This document shows positions 10,093-20,756 of a stretch of DNA of 64,000 bases, piece after piece. The stretch comes from Massilia psychrophila (GTDB taxonomy: Bacteria > Pseudomonadota > Gammaproteobacteria > Burkholderiales > Burkholderiaceae_D): the NCBI RefSeq assembly GCF_002760665.1, contig NZ_PDOB01000011.1, positions 62,001 through 126,000 on the forward strand, given 5' to 3'. A program made the position numbers and the translations under genes. Below the pieces are notes generated by a model that saw only the letters and a program-made list of their open reading frames with translations, did no database searches and was not told the origin of the DNA. Numbering within the stretch: position 1 is the first letter of the stretch; each line of letters starts with the position of its first letter.

Positions 10093-10758
10093 ATGCGACT
10101 GTGGAGCAACTCTTTTATCGAAGGCGGGGTAATTCCACCCGAGTGCGCGTTCGCCCAGATCGATCCCGTCAATCATGTGCGTCATGCGGGTAACCGCAGC
10201 CCGCATCTGGCATGGGATGAGGTACCATCAGGTACGCAGTCGCTGGCGCTGTTCTGCCGCGACGTCGATGCGCCGCCGCATGGTAGCGACGTCAACCGTG
10301 AAGGCAAGGTGGTGGCCGCGGACCTGCCGCGCGTCGAGTTCTTTCAATGGACGCTGGTCGATATCCCGGTCGTCATCAGGTCGCTTGCCGAGGGTGCGTT
10401 TTCGACCCGCGTGACGCCGCACGGCAAGCCCGGCCCGCTGGTGCCGTTTACCATCAAGAACGGCACCGAGCACCAGTTACGCCAGGGTCTCAACGATTAC
10501 ACCTCCTGGTTCGCCAACGACCCCGACATGGCCGGCGACTACTATGGCTACGACGGCCCGTGTCCGCCGTGGAACGATATGCGGCCGCACGCCTACCTGT
10601 TTTGCATGTACGCGCTCGACATTGCCCGCTTTGCGCTGGAAGGGCGTTTTACCGGCGCCGAGGCGCGCCACGCCATCTGCGGCCATATCCTCGACGAGGC
10701 GCAAGTGTTCGGCGTCTATTCGCTCAATGCCGAAGTGGCCGATGCACTGGTCGGTTAA
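10093..10758 (+). CDS. YbhB/YbcL family PEBP-like protein
   Basis: A 221-residue protein of the phosphatidylethanolamine-binding / Raf-kinase-inhibitor-like fold. The PEBP signature is visible as GNRSPHLAWDEVPSGTQSLAL followed by CRDVDAP, then WTLVDIP, and YDGPCPPW near residue 155. The bacterial cellular role of this family is not established. There is no signal peptide, so it is probably cytoplasmic. GGGAG lies six bases ahead of the ATG. A histidine phosphatase gene follows after 38 bases. Confidence 0.9.
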   Translation: MRLWSNSFIEGGVIPPECAFAQIDPVNHVRHAGNRSPHLAWDEVPSGTQSLALFCRDVDAPPHGSDVNREGKVVAADLPRVEFFQWTLVDIPVVIRSLAEGAFSTRVTPHGKPGPLVPFTIKNGTEHQLRQGLNDYTSWFANDPDMAGDYYGYDGPCPPWNDMRPHAYLFCMYALDIARFALEGRFTGAEARHAICGHILDEAQVFGVYSLNAEVADALVG

Positions 10759-10796
10759 GAGCATCCGGCTTTCAGGCGTGGCTGGTATCATATGCC

Positions 10797-11444
10797 ATGC
10801 TTGAAACCAATATTGTCCTGATCCGCCACGGCGAAACCGCCTGGAATGCCGAACGCCGCCTGCAAGGCCATATCGATATTGCCCTCAATGCCGAAGGGCA
10901 GCGCCAGGCCGCGGCGCTCGCCGCCGCCCTTGCCGGCGAGGATATCGACGCCATCGTCGCCAGCGACCTGCAGCGCGCGCTGCAAACGGCGCAAGCCGTG
11001 GCAGGCGCGCGTGGCGTGCAGGTTCAAACCGACCCGGCGCTGCGCGAACGATGCTACGGCGGCTTCGAGGGCTTGCTGTACGCCGAGATCGCCGAGCGCT
11101 TCCCGCTCGAGTTCGCGCGCTGGCAGGCGCGCGACATCGACGCCCTGATGCCCTCGGGTGCGCGCAGCGCCGAATCGTTCCGCCAGTTTTATGTGCGTTC
11201 GGTCGACGCCATCCTCGGCTGGGCCGCCGCTTATCCGGGCCAGTCGATTGCGCTGGTGGCCCACGGCGGCGTACTCGAGTGCGCCTACCGCGCCGCGACC
11301 GGCCTGCCGCTCGAAACCCCGCGTCACTTTGCCGTGCTCAATGCCAGCATCAACCGCTTCACGGTGGCAAACGGCAAGCTGCGCCTGGTCAGCTGGGGCG
11401 GCGTGGCCCACCTGGCGCCGCGCGTCCACGATGAACTGGCGTAA
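10797..11444 (+). CDS. Histidine phosphatase family protein (phosphoglycerate mutase-like)
   Basis: A 215-residue cytoplasmic phosphatase of the histidine phosphatase superfamily. The phospho-acceptor motif is IRHGETAWN (His near residue 10), with ASDLQRALQTAQ in the middle and the second catalytic His in VAHGGVLE. Length and sequence fit the CobC/GpmB-like branch rather than glycolytic phosphoglycerate mutase, and the substrate cannot be assigned. The ATG at 10797 begins the family similarity directly (MLETNIVLIRHGE). Confidence 0.93.
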   Translation: MLETNIVLIRHGETAWNAERRLQGHIDIALNAEGQRQAAALAAALAGEDIDAIVASDLQRALQTAQAVAGARGVQVQTDPALRERCYGGFEGLLYAEIAERFPLEFARWQARDIDALMPSGARSAESFRQFYVRSVDAILGWAAAYPGQSIALVAHGGVLECAYRAATGLPLETPRHFAVLNASINRFTVANGKLRLVSWGGVAHLAPRVHDELA

Positions 11445-11525
11445 CAAAATAGTGCCTATTATTTGGGCAATTCGAGCGGCGGATCGGTTAAAATAGCAGG
11501 TTCCGTCATTCAATTTGGTTGACCA

Positions 11526-12551
11526 GTGCAAATCGGCCCGTACTTGTTGCGCAATAATGTTTTCGTCGCCCCGATGGCCGGGGTGACTGATCGTCCGTTC
11601 CGCCAACTGTGCAAGCAGCTCGGTGCCGGCTACGCCGTGTCGGAGATGGCGGCGTCGAATCCGCGCCTGTGGGCCACCGAAAAAAGTGCGCGCCGTACCG
11701 ACCACGCCGGCGAAATGGAACCGAAGGCGGTGCAAATTGCCGGCGCCGACCCGCAAGACCTGGCCGATTGCGCCAGGTTCAACGTCGGGCGCGGCGCGCA
11801 AATCATCGACATCAACATGGGCTGCCCCGTCAAGAAGGTCTGCAACAGCTGGTGCGGTTCGGCGCTGTTGCAAGACGAGGCGCTGGTCGAACGGATCTTG
11901 AACGCGGTGGTGCGCGCGGTCGACGTGCCGGTCACGCTCAAGTTTCGCACTGGCTGGAATCGGGCAAACAAGAATGCCTTGAACATCGCCCGCATTGCCG
12001 AGCAGGCCGGCGTCCAGATGCTGACCCTGCACGGGCGCACGCGTGCCGACGGCTACGCGGGCGAGGCCGAATACGACACGATTGCCATGGTCAAGGCAGC
12101 GGTGAAAATCCCCGTGGTGGCCAACGGCGACATCACCACCCCCGAAAAAGCGCGCGACGTGCTGGCGATCACCGGCGCCGACGCCGTGATGATCGGCCGC
12201 GCGGCCCAGGGCCGGCCTTGGATCTGCCGCGAGATCGATTATTTTTTGCGCACCGGCACGCATTTGCCGGCGCCACTGGTCGACGAAGTGAGTGCCCTGA
12301 TGCAAGAGCACTTGGAGGCGCATTACGCGTTCTACGGCGAGTTCCTCGGCGTGCGTACGGCGCGCAAGCACATCGGCTGGTACGTGCGCGAGCTCGATGG
12401 CGGCGAGGCTTTTCGCCGCCAGATGAACCTGCTGGAATCGACGTCGGAGCAGCTGGCCGCGGTGGCCGGGTTCTTTGAAATGCAACAGCGCTTCGGCGAG
12501 CGGTTACAATACCGGCCCGCCGACATCGATCAACAGGCGATGGCGGCTTAA
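11526..12551 (+). CDS. dusB: tRNA-dihydrouridine synthase B
   Basis: A 341-residue FMN enzyme that reduces uridines in the D-loop of tRNA with NADPH. Family motifs are APMAGVTDRPFRQL near the N-terminus, the catalytic-Cys segment NMGCPVKKVCNSWCGSALL, KFRTGWN, LHGRTRADGY and ANGDI. The start is GTG, giving MQIGPYLLRNNVFVAPMAGV; no clear Shine-Dalgarno precedes it. It forms the classic dusB-fis pair, with fis 118 bases downstream. Confidence 0.96.
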   Translation: MQIGPYLLRNNVFVAPMAGVTDRPFRQLCKQLGAGYAVSEMAASNPRLWATEKSARRTDHAGEMEPKAVQIAGADPQDLADCARFNVGRGAQIIDINMGCPVKKVCNSWCGSALLQDEALVERILNAVVRAVDVPVTLKFRTGWNRANKNALNIARIAEQAGVQMLTLHGRTRADGYAGEAEYDTIAMVKAAVKIPVVANGDITTPEKARDVLAITGADAVMIGRAAQGRPWICREIDYFLRTGTHLPAPLVDEVSALMQEHLEAHYAFYGEFLGVRTARKHIGWYVRELDGGEAFRRQMNLLESTSEQLAAVAGFFEMQQRFGERLQYRPADIDQQAMAA

Positions 12552-12669
12552 AACCCGGCAAAAAACAAAAAGTAAAAACCAGGCCCGCGGGAATATCAAG
12601 AAATGATGGAACGAACGCTGCCTTGAGAGCGGCGGCGACAACACTAATTAGCCGGACGACGTAGAGAAA

Positions 12670-12903
12670 ATGAGCAAAGAAAGTATCCAGGAAGTGGTTC
12701 AGAAGAGTCTTGAAGAGTATTTCAACGACCTCGGCGAGCAGCAGGCATCGAATATCTACGACATGGTCGTGCTCACGGTCGAGAAGCCGATCCTCGAGGT
12801 GGTGATGCTGCGCGCGGCCGGCAACCAGTCCCACGCGGCGCAAATGCTGGGCATTAATCGCAACACCTTGCGCAAGAAGCTGCAAGAGCACGGCCTGCTG
12901 TAA
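12670..12903 (+). CDS. fis: Fis family DNA-binding protein
   Basis: A 77-residue nucleoid-associated regulator. The C-terminal helix-turn-helix is clear ([22 protein letters not shown]), preceded by the helix [20 protein letters not shown]. It is shorter than the 98-residue E. coli Fis at the N-terminus, as usual for beta-proteobacteria, so the Hin-interacting beta-hairpin arm is reduced. Its place behind dusB supports the assignment. In enterobacteria Fis acts on rRNA promoters and chromosome structure; the role here is inferred. Confidence 0.95.
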   Translation: MSKESIQEVVQKSLEEYFNDLGEQQASNIYDMVVLTVEKPILEVVMLRAAGNQSHAAQMLGINRNTLRKKLQEHGLL

Positions 12904-12929
12904 GTCACCCGCCCATCGCGACGGGCGCC

Positions 12930-12957
12930 GCGGCCTGCTGTGCTAAACAGCAGCCGC
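12930..12957 (+). promoter_or_regulatory. Stem-loop between fis and purH
   Basis: CTGCTGT (12935-12941) pairs with ACAGCAG (12947-12953), extended by GCGG / CCGC across a one-base bulge. There is no T-run, so it is either a Rho-assisted end for dusB-fis or a leader element of purH, whose ATG is 38 bases further on. Confidence 0.45.
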
Positions 12958-12995
12958 GCCTGCACCACAGAATTCTCATCAACCGGGCTACTCCC

Positions 12996-14579
12996 ATGAT
13001 CACACAAGCTTTGATTTCCGTCTCCGACAAGACTGGCGTTCTCGATTTCGCGCGCGCGCTTTCCGCCATGGGCGTGGGCATCCTGTCCACCGGCGGCACC
13101 GCGAAACTGCTGGCCGACAATGGCGTGCCGGTAACCGAAGTGGCCGACTACACTGGCTTTCCGGAAATGCTGGACGGCCGCGTGAAAACCTTGCATCCGA
13201 AGGTTCACGGCGGCATCCTGGCACGGCGCGATACTCCGGAGCACGTTGCCAAGCTGCTTGAACACGCCATCCCGACCATCGACATGGTGGTGGTCAACCT
13301 GTATCCGTTCCAGCAAGCCGTCGCCAAGGACAGCTGCACGCTGGAAGACGCCATCGAAAACATCGACATCGGCGGGCCGACCATGCTGCGTTCGGCGGCG
13401 AAGAACCACAAGGACGTGGTGGTAGTGTGCGATCCAGCCGACTACGGCATGGTGCTGGCTGAAATGAAGGGCACCGGCCCGGGTGTCGGCGCAGTCAGCT
13501 ACGACACCAAATTCATGCTGGCGAAAAAAGTATTCGCCCACACCGCGCAGTACGACGGTGCCATCACCAATTACCTGACCAGCCTGGGCGAAGACAAGGC
13601 GCACGCCACCCGCGCGGCCTATCCGCATGTGCTGAACATGACGTTCAACAAGGTGCAGGACATGCGCTACGGCGAAAACCCGCACCAGTCGGCCGCCTTC
13701 TACCGCGACCTGGTGCCGGCCGCCGGCGCGCTGGCCAACTACAAGCAGCTGCAGGGCAAGGAGCTGTCGTACAACAACATCGCCGATGCCGATGCGGCCT
13801 GGGAATGCGTCAAGTCGCTCGGCGCAGAAGGGCAGGCCGGCTGCGTCATCGTCAAGCACGCCAACCCGTGCGGCGTGGCGCTTGGTGCTGATGCGTTCGA
13901 CGCCTACAGCCGCGCGTTGCAGACCGACCCGACCTCCGCTTTCGGCGGCATCATCGCCTTCAACGTCGAAGTCGACGGCAGGACCGCGCTTGAGATTGCC
14001 AAACTGTTCGTCGAAGTGCTGATCGCGCCGTCGTTTTCGCCGGAGGCGAAGCAGCTGATGGCGGCCAAGCAGAACGTCAGGATGCTGGAAATTGCCCTGG
14101 GCGGCGCCAGCAACCCGTTCGACGTCAAGCGCGTCGGCGGCGGCTTGCTGGTGCAGTCGCCGGACGCCAAAAACGTCGGCCTGGGCGAATTGCGCGTCGT
14201 CACCCGCCAGCAGCCGACCCAGCAGCAATTGCAGGACATGCTGTTCGCCTGGCGCGTGGCGAAATTCGTCAAGTCGAACGCGATCGTGTTCTGCGCCAAC
14301 GGCATGACGCTTGGCGTCGGCGCCGGCCAGATGAGCCGGATCGACTCGGCCCGCATCGCTGCCATCAAGGCCCAGAACGGCGGCCTGTCGCTGGCCGGCT
14401 CGGCAGTGGCGTCGGACGCGTTTTTCCCGTTCCGCGACGGCCTCGACGTCGTCGTCGACGCCGGCGCGAGCTGCGTGATCCAGCCGGGCGGCTCGATGCG
14501 CGACCAGGAAGTGATCGACGCCGCCGACGAGCGCGGCGTGGTGATGTTGTACACAGGCACGCGCCACTTCCGGCACTGA
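12996..14579 (+). CDS. purH: Bifunctional AICAR formyltransferase / IMP cyclohydrolase
   Basis: A 527-residue enzyme for the last two steps of purine synthesis. The N-terminal methylglyoxal-synthase-like cyclohydrolase domain covers about residues 1-195 ([42 protein letters not shown]). The C-terminal formyltransferase domain has [26 protein letters not shown] and [10 protein letters not shown]. The length is typical and all parts are in frame. It lies between dusB-fis and ruvCAB as in many Burkholderiales. Confidence 0.98.
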   Translation: MITQALISVSDKTGVLDFARALSAMGVGILSTGGTAKLLADNGVPVTEVADYTGFPEMLDGRVKTLHPKVHGGILARRDTPEHVAKLLEHAIPTIDMVVVNLYPFQQAVAKDSCTLEDAIENIDIGGPTMLRSAAKNHKDVVVVCDPADYGMVLAEMKGTGPGVGAVSYDTKFMLAKKVFAHTAQYDGAITNYLTSLGEDKAHATRAAYPHVLNMTFNKVQDMRYGENPHQSAAFYRDLVPAAGALANYKQLQGKELSYNNIADADAAWECVKSLGAEGQAGCVIVKHANPCGVALGADAFDAYSRALQTDPTSAFGGIIAFNVEVDGRTALEIAKLFVEVLIAPSFSPEAKQLMAAKQNVRMLEIALGGASNPFDVKRVGGGLLVQSPDAKNVGLGELRVVTRQQPTQQQLQDMLFAWRVAKFVKSNAIVFCANGMTLGVGAGQMSRIDSARIAAIKAQNGGLSLAGSAVASDAFFPFRDGLDVVVDAGASCVIQPGGSMRDQEVIDAADERGVVMLYTGTRHFRH

Positions 14580-14580
14580 T

Positions 14581-14638
14581 CGGCAAGAAATTGCCGAAAC
14601 CCTGTCGAAACCCTGTGTTTTTACACAGTATTTCGACA
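14581..14638. promoter_or_regulatory. Two stem-loops in the purH-ruvC gap
   Basis: The first hairpin is CGGCAA-GAAA-TTGCCG (14581-14596), which starts two bases after the purH stop codon. The second is an extended dyad in which TGTCGAAA (14603-14610) pairs with TTTCGACA (14631-14638) and the inner CTGTGT with ACACAG around TTTT. Neither is followed by a T-run. They could be 3' stabilising hairpins for purH mRNA or an operator for ruvC. A LexA box was looked for and not found. Confidence 0.5.
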
Positions 14639-14669
14639 CGAAGGTTGCCGCGCGGTATACCATTCGAGC

Positions 14670-15206
14670 ATGATAATTCTTGGCATTGACCCCGGCCTGC
14701 GCACCACTGGTTTCGGCGTCATCGAAAAACACGGCGCCCGGCTGCGCTACATCGCTTCCGGCACCATCAAGACCGGCAGCGAGGCGGCGCTGCCGCCGCG
14801 CCTGAAGGTGATTTTCGCCGGCATCGCCGAGATCATCCGCACCTATAATCCCAACTGCGCGGCGATCGAAAAAGTGTTCGTCAACGTCAACCCGCAATCG
14901 ACCTTGCTGCTCGGCCAGGCGCGCGGCGCGGCCATCACCGCGCTGGTCGGCGGCGACCTCGACGTGGCCGAATACACCGCGCTGCAGGTCAAGCAGGCAG
15001 TAACGGGCAGCGGCCGCGCCGCCAAGGCGCAGGTGCAGGACATGGTGGCGCGCCTGTTGGTGCTGCCTGGCCTGCCCGGCAGCGACGCTGCGGATGCACT
15101 AGGAGTTGCCATTTGTCACGCCAACAGCCACGATGCGCTGGCCCTGATCGGCGCCCTGGCGCCCGCATCGAATACCTTGCGCATGAAGCGCGGGCGCCTC
15201 GTCTAA
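14670..15206 (+). CDS. ruvC: Crossover junction endodeoxyribonuclease RuvC
   Basis: A 178-residue Holliday-junction resolvase. The four acidic metal ligands of the RNase H-like fold are present: Asp7 in [14 protein letters not shown], Glu in AIEKVFV, and the Asp pair in [13 protein letters not shown]. It acts with the RuvAB branch-migration complex encoded immediately downstream (21-base gap to ruvA). Confidence 0.97.
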   Translation: MIILGIDPGLRTTGFGVIEKHGARLRYIASGTIKTGSEAALPPRLKVIFAGIAEIIRTYNPNCAAIEKVFVNVNPQSTLLLGQARGAAITALVGGDLDVAEYTALQVKQAVTGSGRAAKAQVQDMVARLLVLPGLPGSDAADALGVAICHANSHDALALIGALAPASNTLRMKRGRLV

Positions 15207-15227
15207 TCTTCTCTTTGAAAGCCATCG

Positions 15228-15806
15228 ATGATCGGTCGCATCTCCGGAATCCTGCTCGAAAAAAACCCGCCGCAATTGCTGGTCGACTGCAACGGCGTCG
15301 GTTATGAAGTTGACGTCTCGATGAGCACCTATTACAACCTGCCGCAGCTGGGTGAAAAGGTGTCCTTGTTTACCCACCAGGCGATCCGCGAGGACGCCCA
15401 CCTGCTGTTCGGCTTCGGCAACGCCGCCGAGCGCAGCGTATTTCGCCTGTTGATCAAGATCACCGGCGTCGGCGCGCGCACCGCGCTGTCGATCCTGTCG
15501 GGCATGACGATTGCCGACCTGGCCCAGGCGGTGACGTTGCAGGAAGCCGGCCGGCTGGTCAAGGTGCCGGGCATCGGTAAAAAGACCGCCGAGCGCCTGC
15601 TGCTCGAACTGAAGGGCAAGCTCGGCGCCGAGCTCGGCACGCCAGGCGCCGTCGTCCTGCACGACGCCCAATCGGATATCCTCAGTGCCTTGATGTCGCT
15701 GGGGTATTCTGACAAGGAAGCGCTGGCCGCGATCAAGAACATGCCGAGCGGCAGTACTGTGTCCGACGGCATCAAGTACGCGCTCAAGGCGCTGACGAAA
15801 GGGTGA
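15228..15806 (+). CDS. ruvA: Holliday junction branch migration protein RuvA
   Basis: A 192-residue protein that binds four-way junctions as a tetramer and loads the RuvB motor. The N-terminal OB-fold ([23 protein letters not shown] start) is followed by two helix-hairpin-helix motifs ([16 protein letters not shown] and [19 protein letters not shown]) and the C-terminal RuvB-binding domain ([15 protein letters not shown]). It lies between ruvC and ruvB. Confidence 0.97.
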   Translation: MIGRISGILLEKNPPQLLVDCNGVGYEVDVSMSTYYNLPQLGEKVSLFTHQAIREDAHLLFGFGNAAERSVFRLLIKITGVGARTALSILSGMTIADLAQAVTLQEAGRLVKVPGIGKKTAERLLLELKGKLGAELGTPGAVVLHDAQSDILSALMSLGYSDKEALAAIKNMPSGSTVSDGIKYALKALTKG

Positions 15807-15818
15807 AGCAGGCAATTG

Positions 15819-15867
15819 TCGCGGCAAGCCGCGACCCTGCGTAACGGGCCTGGCTTGCAAGCCAGGC
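15819..15867. repeat. Two palindromes between ruvA and ruvB (REP-like)
   Basis: TCGCGGC-AA-GCCGCGA spans 15819-15834. A perfect 20-base palindrome, GCCTGGCTTGCAAGCCAGGC, spans 15848-15867 and is followed by TTCCTGAGCC. A closely similar palindrome with a similar right flank occurs at 25080-25106, which suggests a dispersed extragenic element rather than a dedicated terminator. Confidence 0.6.
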
Positions 15868-15903
15868 TTCCTGAGCCAAAAGTGTTTTATTGCGAAAGAA
15901 AGA

Positions 15904-16974
15904 ATGACGATCCAGACTGACGATTTCAGCGAGCAACGCATTATTGCCGCGACGCCCTCGTCGCCCAACGAAGAAGCGATCGAGCGCGCGCTGCGGCCCA
16001 AACACCTGGACGAATACGTCGGCCAGGAGAAGATCCGCGGCCAGCTCGAAATCTTCATCACGGCTGCCCGCCAGCGCAAGGAAGCGCTCGACCACACCTT
16101 GCTGTTCGGCCCGCCCGGCCTGGGCAAGACCACGCTGGCCCACATCATCGCGCGCGAGATGGGCGTGAACCTGCGCCAGACGTCCGGCCCGGTGCTCGAG
16201 CGCCCGGGCGACCTGGCGGCGATCCTCACCAACCTGGAAGCGAACGACGTGCTGTTCATCGACGAGATCCATCGCCTCTCGCCCGTGGTCGAGGAGATCC
16301 TGTATCCGGCGCTGGAGGACTACCAGATCGACATCATGATCGGCGAGGGACCGGCGGCGCGCTCGGTCAAGCTCGACCTGCAGCCGTTCACCCTGGTCGG
16401 CGCCACCACCCGCGCCGGCATGCTGACCAATCCGCTGCGCGACCGCTTCGGCATCGTCGCCAGGCTGGAGTTCTACAATGCCGCCGAACTGACCCGCATC
16501 GTTACCCGCAGCGCGGCGCTGTTGCACGCGCCGATCGTCGAGGACGGCGCGCGCGAGATCGCCTTGCGCGCGCGCGGCACCCCGCGCATCGCCAACCGGC
16601 TGCTGCGGCGGGTGCGCGACTATGCCGAGGTGAAGGGGAATGGCGAAATCACCCGGCCGATGGCGGACGCCGCGCTGGTCATGCTCGACGTCGACTCGGT
16701 CGGCTTCGACGTGATGGACCGCAAACTGCTCGAAGCGGTGTTATTCAAATTCGGCGGCGGCCCGGTCGGCATCGGCAACCTGGCCGCGGCGATCGGCGAG
16801 GAAGCCGACACCATCGAAGACGTGCTCGAGCCGTTCCTGATCCAGCAGGGTTATTTGCAGCGCACCCCACGCGGGCGGATCGCCACGCCGCTGGCGTACA
16901 CCCACTTCGGGGTTGCCGCGCCGCGCACCAGCCCGACAGGCGAGCTGTGGGGCCAGCCCGGCGCCCTGGGCTGA
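15904..16974 (+). CDS. ruvB: Holliday junction branch migration ATPase RuvB
   Basis: A 356-residue AAA+ motor that drives branch migration with RuvA. Walker A GPPGLGKT is at residues 69-76, Walker [10 protein letters not shown] near 117, sensor 1 GATTRAGML and the arginine-finger region RDRFGI follow, and the C-terminal winged helix ends in [16 protein letters not shown]. The start is supported by the purine-rich GAAAGAAAGA directly upstream. It lies 97 bases after ruvA, with two palindromes in the gap. Confidence 0.98.
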   Translation: MTIQTDDFSEQRIIAATPSSPNEEAIERALRPKHLDEYVGQEKIRGQLEIFITAARQRKEALDHTLLFGPPGLGKTTLAHIIAREMGVNLRQTSGPVLERPGDLAAILTNLEANDVLFIDEIHRLSPVVEEILYPALEDYQIDIMIGEGPAARSVKLDLQPFTLVGATTRAGMLTNPLRDRFGIVARLEFYNAAELTRIVTRSAALLHAPIVEDGAREIALRARGTPRIANRLLRRVRDYAEVKGNGEITRPMADAALVMLDVDSVGFDVMDRKLLEAVLFKFGGGPVGIGNLAAAIGEEADTIEDVLEPFLIQQGYLQRTPRGRIATPLAYTHFGVAAPRTSPTGELWGQPGALG

Positions 16975-17063
16975 CGACGCCCGCCGGCGGTAAGTTTCAT
17001 TCGCAGCTGTTGGCGGCCCGCGAGCCGAAGTCTTCTTGCGCTATCGCCTTATCGGCACCACCC

Positions 17064-17486
17064 CTATGGGTTGGCGTTGGCATTGGCGGCGGCGTCCGGA
17101 TCGCGCGGACGCATGCGCGGATGCAGGTGAGCGCGCATGCCCGGAAAGACGAAGCTGTAAAACAGCAATACGGCGCAGAACAGCAGCGGTCCGATCGCCC
17201 AGATGTGCTCCGGCGGGCGGTCGAGCTGCAGCACCCAGACGCTGCCGCCAATCGGAAACGCCAGCAAGACGGCCCCCAACGCCCGTGTGCGGCGCGAGCG
17301 CTTCATGTGGTTGCCGGCGACGCCGATGAAACAGAAGCCTGCCGCGGTCAGGGCGATCGCCAGGCATCCCGCCACGGCCCGGCTTACGTCGCCGGGGCCC
17401 TGGGGCGTATCGGGCAACAGCAGGAAGGGCGCGCCCGTAACGATCAGGCTGCCGATCAGAAATGACATGCAGCGAAGAAATATCAT
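17064..17486 (-). CDS. Small predicted membrane protein, function unknown
   Basis: A protein of about 140 residues with four predicted transmembrane segments: MSFLIGSLIVTGAPFLLL, AVAGCLAIALTAAGFCFIGVA, ALGAVLLAFPIGGSVWVL and IWAIGPLLFCAVLLFYSF. The tail is basic and ends in an Asn-Ala-rich run. I do not recognise a family. The start is uncertain: the frame is open for 30 further codons upstream, and none of the candidate ATGs (17486, 17468) has a good ribosome binding site. It is convergent with ruvB and followed upstream by an AT-rich gap, which would hold its promoter. Confidence 0.6.
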   Translation of the reverse strand: MIFLRCMSFLIGSLIVTGAPFLLLPDTPQGPGDVSRAVAGCLAIALTAAGFCFIGVAGNHMKRSRRTRALGAVLLAFPIGGSVWVLQLDRPPEHIWAIGPLLFCAVLLFYSFVFPGMRAHLHPRMRPRDPDAAANANANP

Positions 17487-17849
17487 TGAGGAATTCGTAA
17501 AAGTGAGATTGCTTGAATAATTTATTTCTTGCTGGCCGCGTCGTGCTGTTGATTTAAAATAACACATCTGTGGCATTTTCGATACGCAATGTTATTTTGA
17601 CGCCCAGGCGAGGAGCGGCTTGTCGCCTTTTGGCAACTTCACCAGCGACGTTATTGGTCCGTGCGCGGGTCCGCAAAAAACGCCCGTGACGGCAGCAACC
17701 GATATTGCACCGGGTTTTGGAATGTAAATTGGAAAAGGGCCGAGCGGCCCTTTTGGTTTTTTGTCCTGCGCGCCGCTTTTGTGCTTGGCGCACCGAAACC
17801 GGCGAACGGCCCGGCTCACCGGCACCCATTATCGGTGTCCGGTCGCCAA
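17487..17849. other. Intergenic stretch with one hairpin
   Basis: AT-rich near 17500-17600, where the promoter of the membrane protein would lie. Short antiparallel open frames exist on the minus strand but no convincing gene was found. The only structure seen is the terminator at 17733-17754. Confidence 0.5.
17733..17762. terminator. Bidirectional intrinsic terminator downstream of valS
   Basis: AAAAGGGCC (17733-17741) pairs with GGCCCTTTT (17746-17754) around GAGC, with GGTTTTTT following on the plus strand. It lies about 95 bases beyond the valS stop codon and is the best candidate for its terminator. Confidence 0.75.
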
Positions 17850-20657
17850 TCAGGCCGCGGGCAGTTTGGCGATCTGCTCGCGCAGCTTGGCGATGGTGGC
17901 CGAAAAATTGACCAGCCGCTCATTTTCCTGGGCCACCACGGCGGCCGGCGCGCGCGCCACGAAACTCTCGTTGCCCAGCTTGCCGTTGACCTTGGCGATC
18001 TCGCCGTCGATGCGGGTGATCTCCTTGGCCAGGCGTTCGCGTTCGGCGCCGACATCGATCTCGACCTTGAGCATCAGCTTGGTGGTGCCGACGATCGACA
18101 CCGCGGCCGGCGACTCCGGCAGCGCGTCGACCACCTGCACTTCCGACAGCTTGCCGAGCGCCTGCACGTACTGGGCGAAACCGAGCAGCCGCGTCTTGTC
18201 GGCGGCGTCGGCTGCCTCGACGATCAGCGGCACCCGCACCGACGGCGAAATCTGCATCTCGCCGCGCAGGTTGCGGGTGGCGTCGGTAAGCGCCTTCAAC
18301 TGCGCCATCCATTCCTCGGCGCCGGCATCGATCAATGCGACATTCGCCTGCGGATACGGCTGGCGCATGACCGAGTCGCCGGCCGCATCGAGCGTCTTGC
18401 CGGCCAGCGGGGCCACGCTCTGCCACAACGCTTCGGTAACGAACGGGATGATCGGATGGGCCATGCGCAGCACCACTTCCAGTACCCGCAGCAAGGTGGC
18501 GCGGGTGGCGCGCTGCTGGCCTTCGGTACCGTGCTGGACCTGCACCTTGGCCACTTCCAGGTACCAGTCGCAGTATTCGTCCCAGACGAACTTGTAGATC
18601 GTCGCGGCGATGTTGTCGAAGCGGTAGTCCTGGAAGCCTTTGGCCACGTCCTGCTCGGCGCGCTGCAACAGCGAGATGATCCAGCGGTCGGCCGGCGACA
18701 GGTCGGCCTCATTTTGCGTGCAATCGTGGCCTTCGGTATTCATCAGCACGAAGCGGGTGGCGTTCCACAGCTTGTTGCAGAAGTTGCGATAGCCTTCGGC
18801 GCGGCCGAGGTCGAAGTTGATGCTGCGCCCGAGGGATGCGTAACTGGCCATCGTGAAGCGCACCGCGTCGGTGCCATAGGGGGCGATGCCGGCCGGGTAT
18901 TCCTTGCGCGTGGCCTTTTCGATCTTGGCGGCGTCGCGCGGATTCATCAGGCCGGTGGTGCGCTTGGCAACCAGTTCCTCGATGCCGATGCCGTCGATCA
19001 GGTCGATCGGGTCGAGCGTGTTGCCCTTCGACTTGGACATCTTCTGGCCTGACGAATCGCGCACCAGGCCGTGCACGTACACCGTCTCGAACGGCACCTT
19101 GCCGGTGAAGTGGGTGGTCATCATGACCATCCGCGCGACCCAGAAGAAGATGATGTCGAAGCCCGTCACCAGCACCGACGACGGCAGGAACATCTTCATG
19201 TCGGGCGTCTCTTGCGGCCAGCCCATGGTCGAAAACGGCACCAGGGCCGACGAAAACCAGGTGTCGAGCACATCGTCATCGCGGCGCAGCGCTCCGGTAA
19301 TGCCGGCCGCTGCGGCCTTGGCTTGAGCTTCCTCTTCGCTGCGGGCGACGATGATGTTGCCGGCCTCGTCGTACCAGGCCGGGATGCGGTGGCCCCACCA
19401 CAACTGGCGCGACACGCACCAGTCCTGGATATTGCCCAGCCACTGGTTGTAGGTGGTGCTCCAGTTTTCCGGCACAAACTTGATTTCGCCATTGGCCACT
19501 TTTTCCAGCGCCACTTCGGCGATCGACTGGCCGGGAAAGCGCGTGCCTTCCGGCGCCGGTTTGCTCATTGCGACGAACCACTGGTCGGTCAGCATCGGCT
19601 CGATGACGACGCCGGTGCGGTCGCCCCGCGGCACTTGCAGCTTGTGCGGTTTGACTTCCTGCAGCAGGCCCAGTGCGTCGAGGTCGGCGACAATCTGCTT
19701 GCGCGCGGCGAAGCGGTCCATGCCGCGGTAGGCAGCCGGCGCCTCGTCGCTGATTTTCGCGTCGAGCGTGAGCACGCAGATCAGCGGCAGCTTGTTGCGC
19801 TGGCCGACGGCGTAGTCGTTGAAATCGTGGGCCGGGGTGATCTTGACGCAGCCGGTGCCGAATTCCTTGTCGGCGTATTCGTCGGCGATGACGGGGATCT
19901 CGCGCCCGGTCAGCGGCAGTTTCAGCATCTTGCCGACGCTGGCGCTGTAGCGCTCGTCCGTCGGATCGACCGCCACGGCGACGTCGCCCAGCAGCGTTTC
20001 AGGGCGCGTGGTGGCGACCGTCATGTGACCGCTGCCATCGGCCAGCGGGTACCGGATGTACCACATGAAGCCGTCTTCTTCTTCCTGCGCCACTTCCAGG
20101 TCAGATACCGCCGTGCCGAGCACCGGATCCCAGTTCACCAGCCGCTTGCCGCGGTAGATCAGGCCTTGTTCGAACAAGCGCACGAAGACCTCGGTGACCA
20201 CTTTGCTGCGCGGCTCGTCCATCGTGAAATATTCGCGCGCCCAGTCGGGCGAGGTGCCCATGCGGCGCATCTGGCCGGTAATCGTATTGCCCGACTTTTC
20301 CTTCCATTCCCACACTTTTTCGACAAATTTTTCGCGTCCGAGGTCGTGGCGCGACATTTTTTGCGCGTCGAGCTGGCGCTCGACGACGATCTGGGTCGCG
20401 ATGCCGGCGTGGTCGGTGCCCGGGATCCAGGCGGTATTGAAGCCGCGCATGCGGTAATAGCGGGTCAGGCCATCCATGATGGTCTGGTTGAAAGCGTGCC
20501 CCATGTGCAAGGTGCCCGTCACGTTCGGTGGCGGCAGCTGGATGCTGAACGACGGTTTGTCGGCGTCGGTGGAGGCGGCGAAGTAGCCGCGCTGTTCCCA
20601 CTCGTTGCGCCAGAACTGTTCAATATCGGCTGGCTCGAAAGACTTGGCTAATTCCAT
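17850..20657 (-). CDS. valS: Valyl-tRNA synthetase
   Basis: A 935-residue class I synthetase. The HIGH motif is HMGH at residues 51-54 ([16 protein letters not shown]) and KMSKS is at 539-543. Between them is the editing domain that hydrolyses Thr-tRNA-Val. The C-terminus has the tRNA-binding coiled coil ([21 protein letters not shown]). Length and order of parts are normal. The usual holC neighbour is absent from its 5' side, which instead holds a decayed response-regulator gene. Confidence 0.98.
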   Translation of the reverse strand: MELAKSFEPADIEQFWRNEWEQRGYFAASTDADKPSFSIQLPPPNVTGTLHMGHAFNQTIMDGLTRYYRMRGFNTAWIPGTDHAGIATQIVVERQLDAQKMSRHDLGREKFVEKVWEWKEKSGNTITGQMRRMGTSPDWAREYFTMDEPRSKVVTEVFVRLFEQGLIYRGKRLVNWDPVLGTAVSDLEVAQEEEDGFMWYIRYPLADGSGHMTVATTRPETLLGDVAVAVDPTDERYSASVGKMLKLPLTGREIPVIADEYADKEFGTGCVKITPAHDFNDYAVGQRNKLPLICVLTLDAKISDEAPAAYRGMDRFAARKQIVADLDALGLLQEVKPHKLQVPRGDRTGVVIEPMLTDQWFVAMSKPAPEGTRFPGQSIAEVALEKVANGEIKFVPENWSTTYNQWLGNIQDWCVSRQLWWGHRIPAWYDEAGNIIVARSEEEAQAKAAAAGITGALRRDDDVLDTWFSSALVPFSTMGWPQETPDMKMFLPSSVLVTGFDIIFFWVARMVMMTTHFTGKVPFETVYVHGLVRDSSGQKMSKSKGNTLDPIDLIDGIGIEELVAKRTTGLMNPRDAAKIEKATRKEYPAGIAPYGTDAVRFTMASYASLGRSINFDLGRAEGYRNFCNKLWNATRFVLMNTEGHDCTQNEADLSPADRWIISLLQRAEQDVAKGFQDYRFDNIAATIYKFVWDEYCDWYLEVAKVQVQHGTEGQQRATRATLLRVLEVVLRMAHPIIPFVTEALWQSVAPLAGKTLDAAGDSVMRQPYPQANVALIDAGAEEWMAQLKALTDATRNLRGEMQISPSVRVPLIVEAADAADKTRLLGFAQYVQALGKLSEVQVVDALPESPAAVSIVGTTKLMLKVEIDVGAERERLAKEITRIDGEIAKVNGKLGNESFVARAPAAVVAQENERLVNFSATIAKLREQIAKLPAA

Positions 20658-20756
20658 GATGGTGGCGTATGTGTTTTGCGAAAACGAACATTATAGATGA
20701 CAGGGCAGTGGCTGCGCCGCCGGCCCCGCCTCTTTTTGGACGCAGGCTTCGTACTG

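Noticed and set aside
10788-12485. Long minus-strand open frame opposite the histidine phosphatase and dusB genes
   Set aside because: Mirror of GC-rich codon bias across two well-recognised plus-strand genes; no family features.
12756-14897. 713-codon minus-strand open frame opposite fis, purH and ruvC
   Set aside because: Spans three certain genes on the other strand and has no recognisable domain.
17592-17825. 77-codon minus-strand open frame between the small membrane protein and valS
   Set aside because: Overlaps the valS terminator hairpin and lacks a ribosome binding site or family.
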